Assembly (NCBI GenBank): GCA_028583685.1
Contig: JAMXIF010000065.1
Coordinates: 38,609,622 to 38,673,621, forward strand
Reading direction: 5' to 3'
Source: Petaurus breviceps papuanus
Taxonomy: Eukaryota; Chordata; Mammalia; Diprotodontia; Petauridae
Length of the DNA: 64,000 nucleotides
Both the position numbers and the translations under genes were made by a program. Every line of letters begins with the position of its first letter. Within the stretch, counting starts at the first letter, position 1. The notes under the pieces are model-generated. The model made no database searches and was not told the origin of the DNA. It was given only the letters and a program-made list of their open reading frames with translations. Below are positions 45,570-56,959 of the stretch, one piece after another.

Positions 45570-46200
45570 GAATCCTGCTTGCATTTCTTAAGGAACAATA
45601 TTGTATTCCATGACAATTATATACCACAACTTATTTAGCCACTTCCCAATTGATGGACATCCCATCAGTTTCCAATTCTTTGCCACCACAAAAAGAGTTG
45701 CTATAAACATTCTTTATAGAAATAAGTCCTTTTTATTTTCTTTCATCTGTTTGAAATATAGAGCTAGTGGTACTAAGACTGGATGAAAGGGTATGCACAG
45801 ATTTTTAGCCCTTAGGTCATCATTCCAAATTGATCTCCAGAATGATTGGATCAGTTAACAGCCCCAACAGTGGTTTATTAATGTCCCAAGTTTATCCCCT
45901 GCAATATTAATCATTTTTTGCTTTTTTGTGATATCAGTCAGAGTTGTTTTGATTTGTATATCTTGAAATCAATAGTGCTTTAGAAAATTTTTATCTCATT
46001 ATAGATAGCTTTGCTTAATTCATCTGAAAATGTCCTGTTCATATCCTTTGATCATCTTTCAGTTGGGGAATGACTTATATTTATATAAATTTGACTCAGC
46101 TCCTTCACATATTTGAGGGAGGAAGCCTTTATCAAAGAAATTTGTTATAATTGTTTACGCAGTTTTCTGCTTTTTTAAAAATATAGACTACATTGATTTT
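45570..46200 (-). mobile_element. L1 ORF2 C-terminal fragment, degraded
   Basis: The plus strand carries the complement landmarks TACCACAACTTATTTAGCCA, CCAATTGATGGACATCCC and AAAAAGAGTTGCTATAAAC, common to all L1 3' copies in the window. Confidence 0.75.
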
Positions 46201-46249
46201 GTTTATGGAAAAAAATAATTTAATGTAATCAAAATTATACATTTTGTAT

Positions 46250-47340
46250 CCTATAATGCTCTGTATCTCCCCCATATTTTCCTCCACTGTAAAAGCTCAT
46301 TCATGTCTCTTTTATGTGAGATAATTTACCTCAATGTATTTCTTCCTTCCCCATTCTCCCACTGCATCCCTTTTTATTACCCCTTAATGTTATATTTTGG
46401 ATATCATTTTATCATAGTCAAGCCACAACCACAACCTCTGTCTATGTATATTGTATTTAACTACCCTAATAGTGATGAATCCTTTATATCTTTCTATGAA
46501 AGAATGTAAACAGTTTGACTTTATTGAAAGTATTAAACTTCTTTTTCCTGTTTTTGTTTTCTGTTAACTCTTTTGATTTCTATTTTGCCCCATTGTTCTA
46601 GGATATCAGGGCAGTACTCCTTAATAATTTATTGAAAGATGACATATAGGCTCTTTTTTATCGTGATTTTCAGGTAATTCAATAATTCTTAAGTTATCTC
46701 TTCGGGATCTGTTTTCTAAGTCACTTGTTTTTCTAATGTGATATTTCACATTTTTCTTCCATTTTTTCATTCTTTAGATTTTATTTTATTATTTCCTGCT
46801 GTGTCATAAATTCACTAACTTCCACTTGCCCAATTCTAATTTTTAAAGAGTTATTTTTGTCAGTGAATTATTGTACCTCCTTTTCCAGTTGACAAGTTTT
46901 GCTTTTTAAAGAGTTCTCTTTGATGAATTTTATGCCTCCTTTATCATTCAACCTATTTTGGTTTCAAGGTGTTATTTTCCCTTTGCATAACTTGTTCTTT
47001 TCCCATTTTTTCCTCTACCTGTCTTATTTGATTTAAAAATTTTTCCTTGAATTTCTCCATTAGTTCTTTTTTTTGGCACGAGAACAATTCACATTTTTAT
47101 TTGTAGTTTTGCATGTAGCCATTTTGACATTATTGTTCTTTTCTAAATTTTTTTTGATCTTTCCTGTTACCACAGTACTATTATGTCAAAAAAGGTTTTT
47201 TTTGGTTTTGTTTTGCTAACTCATTTTCTACACTATTTTCTGACTATTTTATGTTAAAGTTGGTCTCTGCTTTCAGGATGGTGTTGAGGAGGCATTATCT
47301 GAGGCTTCAGGTTTTTTGTTCTATGATCATTAAGAAAGCC
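46250..47340 (-). mobile_element. HAL1/L1 ORF1 fragment with 3' UTR, degraded
   Basis: The 3' UTR landmark TCTTTTATGTGAGATAATTT (46310) and the complement of ORF1 sequence at 46570-47050 parallel the other HAL1 copies. No frame survives over any length. Confidence 0.6.
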
Positions 47341-47870
47341 TGAGAGATATTTTTCCAAGTAGTTTAATAATTTTATTAATAAGGTCAGCAGATTATTAAT
47401 ACAAAATTGGTCATTTGGCCATCTCTTTCAGACCAAAGACATCTAGCAGTAGTGGGGTCACAGTTTGTATGCCCTGTGAAGAGGAGGTCTTCCTGAAGGA
47501 TGCCTAATGACCTCTGATTGGTTAACACAACAGGAGGTAGGCATATATGAGAGATGATTCAAAGGTAGAAATAGAAAGATTTGATAACAGATTCGGTAAC
47601 ATGATCTTTGCAACAGAGAGTTCCTTACTCAACCCTCAAAATGTTTCTGAATTACATATCCAAGATTGTGATTTTAATAGTGTATATGTATATATGCACA
47701 CATATATATTATAAATTTATGTATGTATATAAAGTCCATATTTATATATAATATATGTGTATATATATGTATATATCAGTATCTATCTATCTGGATACAG
47801 ACTTTCATGATCATGCATATTATATTGTATCATAATTGATGTGCATGGCTTTTCATGTTGTATGCATTCA
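47340..47870. other. Unassigned AT-rich sequence
   Basis: Alternating TATA/TGTA tracts near 47680-47790. No gene is seen. Confidence 0.5.
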
Positions 47871-48340
47871 ATCAATCAATGTTTCCTAAACAGCTACTAT
47901 GTTCCAAGCATTCTGCTAAGTGCTGGGTATACAAAAAGGAGCTAAATGAAAGTTTCTGTCTCCAAAAAGCTTACAATCTAATATGGGAGACAGGTTGCAA
48001 ACAAAAATATACAAAGCAAGTCATATACGGGATAAACAAGAAATAATTAACAGAGGGACGGTGTTAGAATTAATGGTAGTTGGGATAAACTTTCTGGAAA
48101 AGGTAGGATTTTAGTTAAGACTGTAAAGGCCACTAAAGAAGGTCTACAGTTGAAGAGGAGGAGGAAACACATTCTATTCCTGGGTGACAGCCAGAGAAAA
48201 TACCCAGAGACAAGAAAAAGGGATGTCTTGTATGTGGAAGATCCAGGAGTGGGTTATGGGTAGAAGCATATATGATGGGGAGTAAGGAATAAGAAGACTG
48301 GAAAGGTAGGAAGGGGACTATTTCCAGTGTCAAACAATGG
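47870..48340 (+). mobile_element. Old LINE-class interspersed repeat (L2/CR1 group, uncertain)
   Basis: CTACTATGTTCCAAGCATTC, GCTTACAATCTAATATGGGA and AGAAGACTGGAAAGGTAGGA occur in the order seen in a common non-coding mammalian repeat. The exact family is not certain. Confidence 0.5.
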
Positions 48341-48589
48341 GTAAGAGTTCCATAGTATGGACAGGCATAAATGCTGTGCAATCTGTATCTTTGATGATCC
48401 TCCCCACACAGAGGAGAATCACAGGAGAACAAGATTACAACCCTATGGTGCTGATTCTGCAGAAAATTCACCAGTTCTCAGAATTCTTCAAATCTGCCCC
48501 CTTCATGCTTCCTTTATAATTCTGACTGACACAGCTACCCCGCTCTAATCTTAGAGTATGTGAAAATTTCTCTCCCTTCTGAACATTAG

Positions 48590-48861
48590 GGCTCCTTTGG
48601 AGATTGTAATGAATCAATACTTCTTATTGATGAGAATTTGCACCTGAGACAAAAGTTTCTCTAGACACAACCCATATTCCCACTACAGATGGTGTTATTT
48701 TCCTGCCAATGATATGATAATCATATTTGGAAGTGGGAGACTGTAGAGAGATGAGCTCAGACTGGGATTCATTATAACTTGAGCCCTGCTCATCCCCAGC
48801 ACACATATACATGCTGTGTGAACCAACACTACACTCTAAGCTGGAATCAACAATCAGATTG
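48590..48861 (+). promoter_or_regulatory. Conserved upstream block of V1R D: inferred promoter and 5' non-coding exon
   Basis: Plus strand. GGGCTCCTTTGGAGATTGTA, TTGCACCTGAGACAAAAGTT, GTTATTTTCCTGCCAATGAT, GAGATGAGCTCAGA and TTATAACTTGAGC match the blocks upstream of A and C in order. It ends in the donor GATTG|GTGAGTAAA, with the exon edge at 48861. The block, the inferred 2.6 kb intron, the acceptor at 51453 and V1R D all share the plus strand, while the A and C sets share the minus strand. Confidence 0.65.
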
Positions 48862-49482
48862 GTGAGTAAATGAATAGATTAACCTCACAGAAAAAGGAAA
48901 GACAGCAATAAAGATTGTGAGATAAGAAGAGATTGAAAGGTAAAGTTGGGTCTCTTGATGATGGAAATGAGGCAGGGAAGGCACCAACTGGAAGATGCTC
49001 AGCAGACAGGGTGTTTAGGGAAGAAATTTGGAAGTTTCAGAAGTCCTCATCTAGGTGCGTGACTGACAGCAGTGCATGAGCAAATTTAAAATTATGTTTA
49101 TTTCTAAGCAATTTAATTTTCTTTTTTTGGATCCATGTTTTGCCTTGCTGGGATCTATTACTTTCAGCTTAATGATGACTTAAATTCATTGAATAAGCTT
49201 TCTGCTTATTTTTACCTCTAATAAAAATGCTCAACAGTTGAGGTTCAAGAAGATTATTATCTAGAAAAACTACACATTTTACTTTCAATTAACTTTAAAG
49301 CACTAATAATAATTTTGTATTTTAAGCTCTTTTTGTTTCTTTCTGATATTTATCTTTAGCTTAAAACTCTCACTCATTTGTCCTCAATGATGAAAGGACA
49401 GATTGTATTTTTTTTTTCAAAATCTAAGTATATGAATTTTTTGAAAGAAAGTCAGGGAAAGAGGGAGGGAGAAAGAAACACA

Positions 49483-49546
<64 letters not shown>

Positions 49547-49556
49547 NNNNNNNNNN

Positions 49557-49627
<71 letters not shown>

Positions 49628-51453
49628 TTTGACATTATTTCTTCTTACAGTTTTCTTGGTTGTTAAAATCTTTTTAATTTTGATTTTTTAATGCTTAATT
49701 GATTTACTCAGACTGACAGACTGATGAGTCTGGCATCAGACCCAGACTGATAAAGAAGAGACTTTATGCTAGGGGAAAAGCTCCCCTGGGGCTAGAGCCA
49801 TGCAGTTTTGTATCTGAATAAATCCTTCTAGCATTAGCTTCTTCTCTAGGTCTCTGTGGTCCAGAGATCTCTAGGCTCAGATAGACAGAGGATGTGGGAC
49901 CTGAGAAGTTGCTCATGACTCTCCATGAATCACTCCTAACTATATATCACTCACCTACTGGTGCCTTCCTTATAAAGCTACCCTCAACATTCTCCATATT
50001 TCTCTTAGATGTAATGATTTTTATATGTAGTTTCCCCAATTAAAAAGTCAAGTCCTGAGGCTCAGTATTTTTCCTCCTCCTTTTTTTTTGTTTCTCATCA
50101 CCTTGCCCAGTCTCTGTCATACAGACCTTAATAAATTCTTGTAGATTCACTGCCACACTGCCAACACACACTTTTGCCGCTATTCTGAAATGGTTTCTTC
50201 TTCACTCTTACTGGGATGATTACTCACTATCTCACATTCATTTCGTCTCTAGAGGTTCTGTCTCTTTCCCTACCTCTCTCAAAACAATCATTCCTGACTA
50301 ATTAGGCTTTCATCATTCATGTTTCTTTCTGAGCTACTACATTGCAAATGAACTGTTCCCTTCTGCCTCACTCTCCTCTGATTACAGAAGACTTTTGTAA
50401 AATGGCCAGAAAGGGCAACGCTGTTTAAGTCTTTAAGATTTTCTTTATAACCTATTTCAACTCTCATCGGAAAAGGACCAAAGCTTAATTAGAAATATTC
50501 AAGGACTGAGACATGGGTGGACTGTGGAAAGGAAGGTGGATGTGACAAAGTACACTTATCAAAATGATTTGTCGGAGGGGTATTCCCAGAAATCTTTCCA
50601 GACAGAGATAACCACATTCCCGTCACTGTAACTGTTGAAATTATGGTCATCAGACTCTTCATTCACTATAATATACACCCAATAACAAAAGAGCTTCTTC
50701 TGCAGATGCTTCATACCAGGTACAGAGCTTTGAAAATTCAGCAGGGACCATGAGGTTACTGATTTAAGTGAGAGCTATGATCAACCACCTAATTCACATA
50801 TGATAGATGGGGAAATTAAGTCCTTGGCAGTTGAAATAATATTTTCGAAGTCAAATGAGAAGTGACACATCTCAAACTTAGACACATGATTTCCGTTCAT
50901 AAAAAAGCCATTTTTAGCTCGAAGAGGAGGGTATTTGGGGTCTTTGCATGAAGAATGGCTAATTTGGTGCATAATCATGAGCAAAATTTGCTGAAAATAT
51001 CACAGGTGATTGTTTTCAAAGTCCTTTAATACTGTGGAACTGAAATAACTGAACAGCAATAAAAAGGGGAAATTACTAGCATCTACCAAGGAGTTTTATG
51101 AGAATAAAATAAATGATATTTGTAAAGTGCTTTGTAAAACTTTAAAGTGCTATGTAAATGCTAGAAAAATATAAAAAGCAATTTCTTCCTTGAACCTCCA
51201 ATCTCTTTAAAATTTATCTTCTTATATCTATATCGTGTAATCTATTGCAATTTATCTTGCTGTATGAAGAGAAATATTTGTCTGTACCCAATTTCCTCCA
51301 GACACTTGAGAAAACTGTTTAAACTGAATATCTCAAGTCACTGAACATGAAAGGTTTATTGTTTTGCCTACTGACAGTTAGAAGGATGTGAAATCCTTCA
51401 AGAAATCTCTGTATTTTAAATTATCTTAATGTCCATGTGTTTTCTCCCCTCAG
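48862..51453 (+). other. Inferred V1R D first intron
   Basis: Holds a CA/GA repeat with a gap (49481-49622), a reverse MIR-like piece near 50780-50900, and a MIR-like tail at 51105-51175. There is an unplaced AATAAA-bearing stretch at 49690-49850. No coding exon is seen. Confidence 0.5.
49481..49622. repeat. (CA)n(GA)n repeat with an assembly gap (N at 49547-49556)
   Basis: A CA run, then a long GA run broken by exactly 10 N. The true repeat length is unknown. Confidence 0.98.
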
Positions 51454-51454
51454 G
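51440..51454 (+). promoter_or_regulatory. Splice acceptor before the V1R D coding exon
   Basis: TTTTCTCCCCTCAG|GTTGCC, with AG at 51452-51453, lies 54 nt before the ATG. An upstream GTG-initiated extension of the frame (51460-51507) would encode a low-complexity Cys run and lies in the 5' UTR. Confidence 0.75.
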
Positions 51455-51507
51455 TTGCCGTGGCAGAGTTTCTTTTTTGTTGTTGTTGTTCAAGACAAAA
51501 AAAAATC

Positions 51508-52404
51508 ATGCTTTCTCACAAAGATATCCTGGGGGTCATTTATCTGATCCAGTTTGTGAGTGGAATCCTAGGGAACAGTCTCCTCTTTTGTTTTTATAGC
51601 ATTAATTTGAAATCTGGCTATAGAAAAAGGTCCATCGACCCATTTCTCATCCATTTGGGCTTTGTCAACACCATGATGCTTCTCTTCAGAGGAATACCCA
51701 AGGTCATAGAGATGTGGGGGTGGGCAAATTTTCTGGATGATATTGGGTGTAAGTTAGTCACTTATTTGCAAAGAGTGTCCCGAGGACTTTCACTCTGCAG
51801 CGTCAGTCTGCTGAGTGTCTTTCAAGTGATCACTATCAGTCCGAATAGCCCTATGTGGGCACTGTTTAATGTCAGATCTCACAAATGTTTCTCACCCTCT
51901 TGTCTGTTCTGTTGGGTTCTCAATCTGTTAATGGATGTTTTTGTGCCCTTGAACATAATTGGTCCAAGAAATAGCACAAATAAAAGAAGAAGAAATTTGG
52001 GATACTGCTTTATAGATATGGATGCCATGAGGCCTTTAAAAGTTTATATCTGGAAGTCTCTCTTTGACAGTTTATTTGTGGGTGTCATGACCTGCAACAG
52101 TGTCTACATGGTAGCTTTCCTATATAGACACCGACAACAAGTTGTATACATTCACAGCAGTAATCTTGTACCCAGAGTCTCCCCTGAGATTAGAGCCACC
52201 AAAGCCATCCTGCTTCTGGTGAGCACCTTTGTCTGCTTTAACACACTCAGCGGTCCTTTTATTCTTTATGTGCAACATTCTAATGAAACCAGTTCTTGGG
52301 CAAGTCATGTCACTGATTTTCTATCCATGTCTTTTCAATCAATAAGCCCATTTGTACTGATCATCAGTGACACCCAAATTCAAAAATCCTGCTCTATTTT
52401 CTGA
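51508..52404 (+). CDS. Vomeronasal type 1 receptor D, intact
   Basis: An intact 298-residue V1R starting MLSHKDILGVIYLIQ, the first ATG after the acceptor and level with the starts of A and C. Approximate helices: TM1 8-28, TM2 44-62, TM3 83-107, TM4 129-150, TM5 187-206, TM6 231-254, TM7 266-287. Family marks: GILGNSLLF, RGIPKVIEMW, SLCSVSLLSVFQVITISPNS, the sequon N155-S-T, and SPFVLIISDTQ. It keeps Cys81 (GCKLV) and Cys167 (GYCFID), which would link the top of TM3 to the second extracellular loop. It is the only V1R here on the plus strand. With pseudogene E it forms a second subgroup, sharing GPRN/VPRNST, the Cys pair and a CTCAG|GTTGC acceptor. Confidence 0.95.
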   Translation: MLSHKDILGVIYLIQFVSGILGNSLLFCFYSINLKSGYRKRSIDPFLIHLGFVNTMMLLFRGIPKVIEMWGWANFLDDIGCKLVTYLQRVSRGLSLCSVSLLSVFQVITISPNSPMWALFNVRSHKCFSPSCLFCWVLNLLMDVFVPLNIIGPRNSTNKRRRNLGYCFIDMDAMRPLKVYIWKSLFDSLFVGVMTCNSVYMVAFLYRHRQQVVYIHSSNLVPRVSPEIRATKAILLLVSTFVCFNTLSGPFILYVQHSNETSSWASHVTDFLSMSFQSISPFVLIISDTQIQKSCSIF

Positions 52405-52429
52405 AGCATTATATGCATTAGGGTACTTG

Positions 52430-53100
52430 ATTTTCTCATGAACATCTCAAAATTTACCATTCCTCTTTTTCTCATTTTTGGAATTTTGTTGGGTGATAAT
52501 AGAAATATTAGGAGCATTTTGTTTTGCATGTGTCATAGTGTTAATCACTTGATTCATTTTTTCACATAATTGTTAATAGTATGGAATTGCTATTTCATGA
52601 AATATTTACTCATATATTTTCCTCACTATTCTATTGGGGGGATGAATCTCTCTCTCTTTCTGTCACACATATCTTTTTCCTTGTAAACTGGTTTCAACTT
52701 AATCCTCAATACAGAAATATTATCTGTGCACAATATCTTTACTTAATTTGATAATACTGTACTATGCATACAGCAATGATGTTGAATTTTAGAACTGAAA
52801 TAAAAATTTTTGAAAGATTGAAATGATTATAAATAATATAAAGCCTCAGAGAGAAAAATATAAAGCATAAGTTTGGGTTAAAAATTTAGATGCATAAAAG
52901 TATGGAAAGATGTTCTTTAGCAAAAAAATTTTTACAGAAATGTTTATGAAATAATTTTTAAAATATTTATTTTACTTTTATCTAAGAAATCATTCTATAA
53001 CTATATATTTATAAAAGAATTTTCTCAAGAAATTGTGAATTTCTCATGTACAACTTGTTATTCCTTTTAAATATATAATAAATTTATCATGAAATTTTTT
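52430..53100. other. AT-rich 3' flank of V1R D
   Basis: Very AT-rich with several AATAAA-like words, including AAATAAAAATTT near 52797, that could serve the V1R D transcript. No repeat family was identified. Confidence 0.45.
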
Positions 53101-54070
53101 TTCTTTCTGTTCCTTTTTTTTCTTTCATGCCTTCCCTTGCCCTAGAGATAACTGTCATTGGATGCAAATATTTTATGCACCTGTAGATACATAGGTATAT
53201 AGGTAAAATTATTCTATACATATATCTGTTTATCACTCATTTATCTGATTGCAGATAGTATTCCTTCTTATTTCTTTTGTAGTTAATTTGGGCATTTATA
53301 ATAGTCAAAATGATTTAGTTGCTTAAAGTTGTTCTTCAAACAATATTGCTATTACACTATACAGCATTCTGTTGATTCTGCTTATTTTACTTTTCATTAT
53401 TCCATGCAAATCTTTCCTAGTTTTTCTAAGATCATTGAACTCATCATTTCATAGAGCACAGTAGTATTCCATTATGATCACATACCACAACTTGTTCAGC
53501 CATTCCTCAACTGATGTACAATCTCACAATTTCCAGTTTTTTTCCACTACAAAGAAAGCTGTCTAAATATTTTAGAATAGGCTATTTTTATTTTCTCCTA
53601 AATCACATTGGGAAACAGACCTAGTAGCAGTATTTCTGGGTGAAAGAGTATAAGTTGTTTAATAACTCTTTGGGCATAATTCCAGATTTTTCTCCAAAAT
53701 GTTTTGAGTCAGTTCTCAATTCCACCAATAAAAAATTACTTTCCCAATTTGTCCACATCGTCTAAAACATTTTTTGCTCTTCTATAAAATCATTTTAGCC
53801 AATCTGATAGTCATGCAATAATATTTCAAGGTTGTTTTAATTTGCATTTCTCTAATAGACAATTTAGAGCATTTTTTTCATATGATTTTAGATTATTTTT
53901 ATTTCTTCACTCCCAAAACAGCCTGTTCATATCCTTTGATCGTTGGGAAATTACTTGCATTCTTATAGATTTTACCAAGATCTCTGTATATTTGAGCAAT
54001 GAGACATTTATCTGAGGTACTATCTATAAGTTCACTAATGTTGCCACTTTTCTGCTTTCCTTTTGAACTT
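53100..54070 (-). mobile_element. L1 3' UTR and ORF2 C-terminus, older (outer) copy
   Basis: Minus-strand L1 3' sequence. From about 53670 it is collinear with 112-715, including CAATTTAGAGCATTTTT and CTTTCCTTTTGAACTTGGG. Confidence 0.75.
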
Positions 54071-54079
54071 GGGCATATT

Positions 54080-55265
54080 TACATGTTTATTTACTTAAAT
54101 AATTAATTTATTTGTAGTTTTCAACATTCAATTACATAAGGTTTTGAGTTTTAAATTCTCTCTCTCTCCGCCCCCTCCCCCCAATATGGCATACAATCTG
54201 ATATAAGAGGGGCAGCTAGGTGGTACAGTGAATAGAGCACCATCCCTGGAGTCAGGAGGACCTGAGTTCAAATCCGGCCTCAGACACTTAACACAAAACT
54301 AGCCATGTGACCTTAGGCAAGTCACAACCCCAATTGCCCTCCAAAAATTAAAAAAAGGGCAATCTGATATAAGCTCTACGTGTACATTCGTCTTAAACAT
54401 ATTTTCATGTTAGTCATGATGTGAAGAATTAGAACTAATTGGAGGAACCATAAAAAAGAAGAAACAAAAGAAAACAACAAAAGTAAAGCAGAGCAAAGAG
54501 TATGCTTGTCTTTGCATTCAGACTCCAGAGTTCTTTCTCTGGATGTGGAGAGCATTTTCCATTGTGAGTCTTTTGGAGTCATCTTAGATCTTTGCATTGC
54601 TGAGCAGAGCTAACTCTAACAAAGTTTGTCATCACACAATGTGGCTGGTACTGTATGCAATGTTCTCCTGGTTCTAATCATCTCACTTAGTATCAGTTCA
54701 TATGCCTTTCCAGGTTTTTTTGAAGTCTGCCTTCTTATCATTTCATATGGCACAATAGTGTGTCATTACATTCATATACCACAACTTGTTCAACCATTCC
54801 CCAGCTGATGGGCATCCTCTCAGTTTCTAATTCTTTGCCACCATAAAAAGAGCTGCTATAAATGGTTTTGTACACTTGGGTCCTTTTCCTATTTTTATGT
54901 TCTCTTTGGGAAATAGACCTAGATGTGGCATTTCTGGGTCAGAGTGTATGTATGGTTTTATAACCCTTTGGCCATAGTTCCAATTTGCTTCCCAGAATGG
55001 TTGGATCAGTTCACAACTCCACCAACAATGCATTAATGTTCCAATTTTCCCACATCTTTAATATTTATATTTTTCCTGTTTTGTCTTGTTAGCCAAACCA
55101 ATTAATGTGATTTGGTACCTCATATTTGTTTTGATTTGCATTTCTCTAATCAGTAGTGATTTAGATCATTTTTTTCACATGACTTTAGATAGCTTTAGTT
55201 TATTCCTCTGAAAACTACCTGCTCCCATCCTTTGACCATTTATTAATTGGGGAATGATGTGTATT
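54080..55265 (-). mobile_element. L1 3' end, inner copy
   Basis: The 3' UTR begins at the complement of GAATGTTGAAAACTAC. It reads MHCWWSCELIQPFWEANW at 54827-55033 on the minus strand. It stops near 55265, at nearly the same ORF2 position as the copy at 20597-21625. It is collinear with 715 onward. Confidence 0.85.
54208..54359 (+). mobile_element. Full-length SINE with perfect target-site duplication
   Basis: AGGGGCAGCTAGGTGG head and typical body, flanked by the identical 14-bp CAATCTGATATAAG (54194-54207 and 54360-54373). It is inserted in the L1 3' UTR. Confidence 0.95.
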
Positions 55266-55269
55266 CCTA

Positions 55270-55900
55270 TAGATTTTTTCTATTTCTACTTTACCCTCTT
55301 GTTCTAGAATTCCAAAGTAATTTTCTTTAAAAAATTCTTCTAATATTGTATCTAGATTCCTCTTTTGATCATAACTTTCAGGTAGTTCAAAAACTCTATT
55401 ATCTCTCCTTGATCTTTTCTCCACACTAGTTATTTTTTCTAATGACATATTTAAGATTATCTTTTTCCCCCTAATTTTATTATTTCTTATTGTCTTATAA
55501 TGCCCTTAGGTCCCACTTGCCTAATTCCAGTTTTCAAGAAGTTATTCTCTTCCTTAAAATTTTGAACCTCTTTTCTCAATTGGTTAACTTTCTTCTCAAT
55601 GATTTTCTTTTATTGCCTTTTCCCCTCAATATCTCTGATTTTTGAATTTTCTTCATTTCTTCCAAGAATTTTTTCTGGAGTTGTATCCAATTGTCATGAG
55701 TTTTGGGGGCATAAGTAGCTTTTCTTTACCTCACTATCTTCCTCTGAATATGACCTCAGATCTTCATTTACACCACAATAATTATCTATGGTCAAGTTCT
55801 TTTCCCTTTTTTCTTTTATTTCACTTCTTATTATTTAAGCAGCTTATTGCTGTAATTAGGTTTCAATCCTGAGTTGTGTCAGAGTTGTGTGTAATGGTGT
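55270..55900 (-). mobile_element. L1/HAL1 ORF1 fragment joined directly to an L1 3' end
   Basis: Minus-strand frame SLEKITSVEKRSRRDNR, LPESYDQKRNLDTILEEFF and EQEGKVEIEKIYRN is the ORF1 C-terminal half. It abuts the ORF2 tail at 55265 with almost all of ORF2 absent. Confidence 0.72.
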
Positions 55901-56955
55901 TCCAGGTCTCAGGTCCTCTTTACTGTTGTTTTCTGAATCTGTCCTAGGGCTCAATCTCAGAGACTCCTCTCCTCCAGTAAGACTCAGTTAGGACCCCCAG
56001 TCACACTCTCCTGAAAATGGTTTTGCTCTCTGTAGTACCACAATCATTAGGCATGAACTCACTCCTCTCTACCCACAGTTGCAGCCTGGCTTATGAATAG
56101 ATAAAGATGATTCTTTGGGACCCTTATTCCTTTGGGTTTCTATGATTTAATTTGAAGTTCTCAACCAAACAGCAAAGGAAACAAAAAAGGATTCTTATTC
56201 CATAATAGAGATGAGGAAAATAAATTAGGGAAGGGTGATGAGACTTGCACATAATCACAAAAGAGATGTCAGATCCAGAGTTAAAAAAGGAAGTCTTCAG
56301 TGTTTTCTGTCTTCCTTACCATATCATATTGTTTCTAAACTAATGCTAGATGCTATCTACCCTCTTCCTGGAGGAAAAGTGTTCTGGACATTATAGTTAT
56401 AACTATAGAGTATAAACATTTGCATACATACAATGATCAACATATTGTGTGTGTGTGTTTGTGTGTATGTGGATCTGGTGTGTGTGTGTGTGAGTGCAAA
56501 AACTTAGAGAAAGAAAGGTGTAAGATTGAGACTTTAATGCTGACATCTTGCTGAACCCTTTGGTCTTATCTGCTCCAAAGTTTGTTAGCAATCTCTCAGT
56601 AGGACAGCTTAATCAGTCTTCCACAAAGGGATCAAGTTCCATGAACTCATTCAAACCAAATTCAAGGATACTGTTTTATAAACAAATCAGTACCACTTCT
56701 TTAATATTATTTGGAAACTGACAAGAAAATCATTTGGTATCAGGTACAAGGTGGGGAGATTTCCAGGGATCAGATTTATCCTGGGGTCTCACAAAGTTTA
56801 TAGGAGGGACTATGCCTGGTACAAGAACCAGTGCTGTTCATTTTCATAGGACATTTCCCTTTGGAAGGCAGATATGTGTTTCACCATAAAAAAGATGGAG
56901 AGGAAGAAGTGAGGACGGGATATCATTGATAAAGCTGCCATAGATGAGTTTTTCA
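55900..56955. other. Unassigned, with a reverse MIR-like piece and a TG-rich patch
   Basis: 56190-56330 resembles a reverse MIR (TAGAGATGAGGAAAATAAAT). A TG-rich patch lies at 56444-56492. No gene is seen. Confidence 0.45.
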
Positions 56956-56959
56956 TTCT

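Noticed and set aside
49690-49850. AATAAA-bearing stretch as a possible LTR
   Set aside because: No paired ends, target-site duplication or related copy is seen in the window.
51460-51507. N-terminal extension of V1R D starting at a GTG
   Set aside because: It starts 6 nt inside the exon after the acceptor, has no ATG and encodes a Cys run. The ATG at 51508 aligns with A and C.
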